Part shown: positions 5,659-6,136 of the stretch, piece by piece
Layout of the letters: every line of letters begins with the position of its first letter
How positions within the stretch are numbered: position 1 is the first letter of the stretch
Origin: Euryarchaeota archaeon UBA220
GTDB taxonomy: Archaea; Thermoplasmatota; Poseidoniia; Poseidoniales; Thalassarchaeaceae
Direction of reading: 5' to 3'
DNA length: 6,136 bases
Assembly (NCBI GenBank): GCA_002501885.1
Contig: DAON01000069.1
Coordinates: 1-6,136 of the forward strand
Made by a program: the position numbers and the translations under genes
Notes under the pieces: generated by a model
The model's database searches: none
Seen by the model: the letters and a program-made list of their open reading frames with translations, nothing else
What the model was told of the DNA's origin: nothing

Positions 5659-6136
5659 AACCTCTCAAGGCAAGCACCAGCAGAATCACCGAGCCAATAA
5701 TTGGCGGTTTGCTCTGACTTGGAATCGCTATTGCCTCTCTGGAGGCTTGCTGCCCACCACCAGAACCGCCTCCGCACCCGGGTGGCGGTGGACCTATTCC
5801 TGGCCCCCATGTCTCTCCGTATCCAGAACAATCGGGATCATCGCCCCCGCCTCCTCCGGTGGCAGTATTGCCTGTCTCCATTACTCCCCTGTAACAATTG
5901 ATGAAATATGGAAATCCAATTCCACCTTCGCCATTTTCCCATGTTGTATGGTAGTGATATGTACCATCCGGATAATCAGGAGTAGTTCCCCAGTGCCCGT
6001 TACAGGAATCTAGATCACCGAGCCCTTCTACATACTCATAGTCATCAATCCCGTTATATCCTGTCTCGCCCTCCTTGAGTCGATAAGAAGAAGTCATCTC
6101 AGCAACCTCTCCTTCTTCGTCCCATCCAACGAATCC
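5582..6136 (-). CDS. YHYH-domain protein, C-terminal part (5'-truncated by window edge)
   Basis: The frame stays open to the right edge: 13 codons (GFVGWDEEGEVAE) precede an internal ATG at 6095-6097, and the homology runs through it, so the gene starts outside the window. 184 residues are visible. Numbered from that Met, the domain shows SSYRLKEGE (3-11), DYEYVEGLGDLDSCNGH (19-35), TPDYPDGTYHYHTT (39-52) with the YHYH motif, and FPYFINCYRG (62-71): the C-terminal half of a YHYH domain, found in secreted or surface proteins of unknown function. A low-complexity Gly/Pro linker follows (about 81-116: GGGGG, PPPP and several Cys), then a short hydrophobic segment (about 132-146, IIGSVILLVLAL) ending at an Arg, and a 25-residue tail. 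I infer a C-terminally anchored extracellular protein. The signal peptide would be outside the window. The tail (from F147) lies antisense within pheS. A frameshift or lost stop near the C-terminus cannot be excluded. Confidence 0.82.
   Translation of the reverse strand, partial: GFVGWDEEGEVAEMTSSYRLKEGETGYNGIDDYEYVEGLGDLDSCNGHWGTTPDYPDGTYHYHTTWENGEGGIGFPYFINCYRGVMETGNTATGGGGGDDPDCSGYGETWGPGIGPPPPGCGGGSGGGQQASREAIAIPSQSKPPIIGSVILLVLALRGFTGLASGQASPSLAGRVPEYRPTQG

Noticed and set aside
5588..6013. 141-residue + strand open frame downstream of pheS
   Set aside because: It is a mirror of the YHYH gene, which has recognisable domain motifs on the minus strand; this frame shows none.

Overview
The window looks like a chromosomal piece from an uncultured archaeon, most likely a Poseidoniales-like (Marine Group II) or other Thermoplasmatota genome. 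The evidence is an archaeal/eukaryotic-type PheRS alpha subunit (496 aa, with the long N-terminal region), a tRNA-Thr with discriminator U, a possible leaderless gene start, and compact genes of roughly 50% GC beside bacterial-type acquisitions (FolD, SufS/SufE). The phylum is an inference from this mix; there is no rRNA marker. Genes are tightly packed, and no gene-free stretch exceeds 300 bases. The longest gap is the 136 bases at 474-609.

Layout. The left edge (1-23) carries the last 23 nt of a + strand tRNA. It abuts the stop codon of a convergent minus-strand gene (24-473) for a small YspA/DUF2493-type SLOG Rossmann protein. After the 136-base divergent gap comes a + strand run of three Fe-S genes: sufS cysteine desulfurase (610-1836), sufE sulfur acceptor (about 1877-2308) and a SufT/MIP18-type DUF59 gene (2310-2624). 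Their spacing of 40 nt and 1 nt suggests one operon. The sufT-like stop codon overlaps that of the convergent folD (2621-3472, minus) inside a 14-bp perfect palindrome. Upstream of folD on the same strand lies tRNA-Thr(UGU) (3520-3596 with encoded CCA).

On the + strand there follow a two-helix membrane protein with a C-terminal zinc ribbon (3692-4096) and pheS (4168-5658). Convergent to pheS, and overlapping it by 77 nt, is a 5'-truncated gene for a YHYH-domain surface protein with a Gly/Pro linker and a C-terminal hydrophobic helix; it runs off the right edge.

How the genes work together. SufS takes sulfur from cysteine, SufE accepts it as persulfide, and the SufT-like protein acts in Fe-S maturation. 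The SufBCD scaffold is not in the window. FolD supplies one-carbon-loaded tetrahydrofolate. PheS and tRNA-Thr belong to translation, and the PheT partner is not in the window. I see no defence system, CRISPR array or insertion sequence. The least ordinary points are the SufS-SufE pair in an apparent archaeon, the SLOG gene flush against a tRNA 3' end, the palindromic shared stop, and the YHYH protein's tail encoded antisense to pheS.
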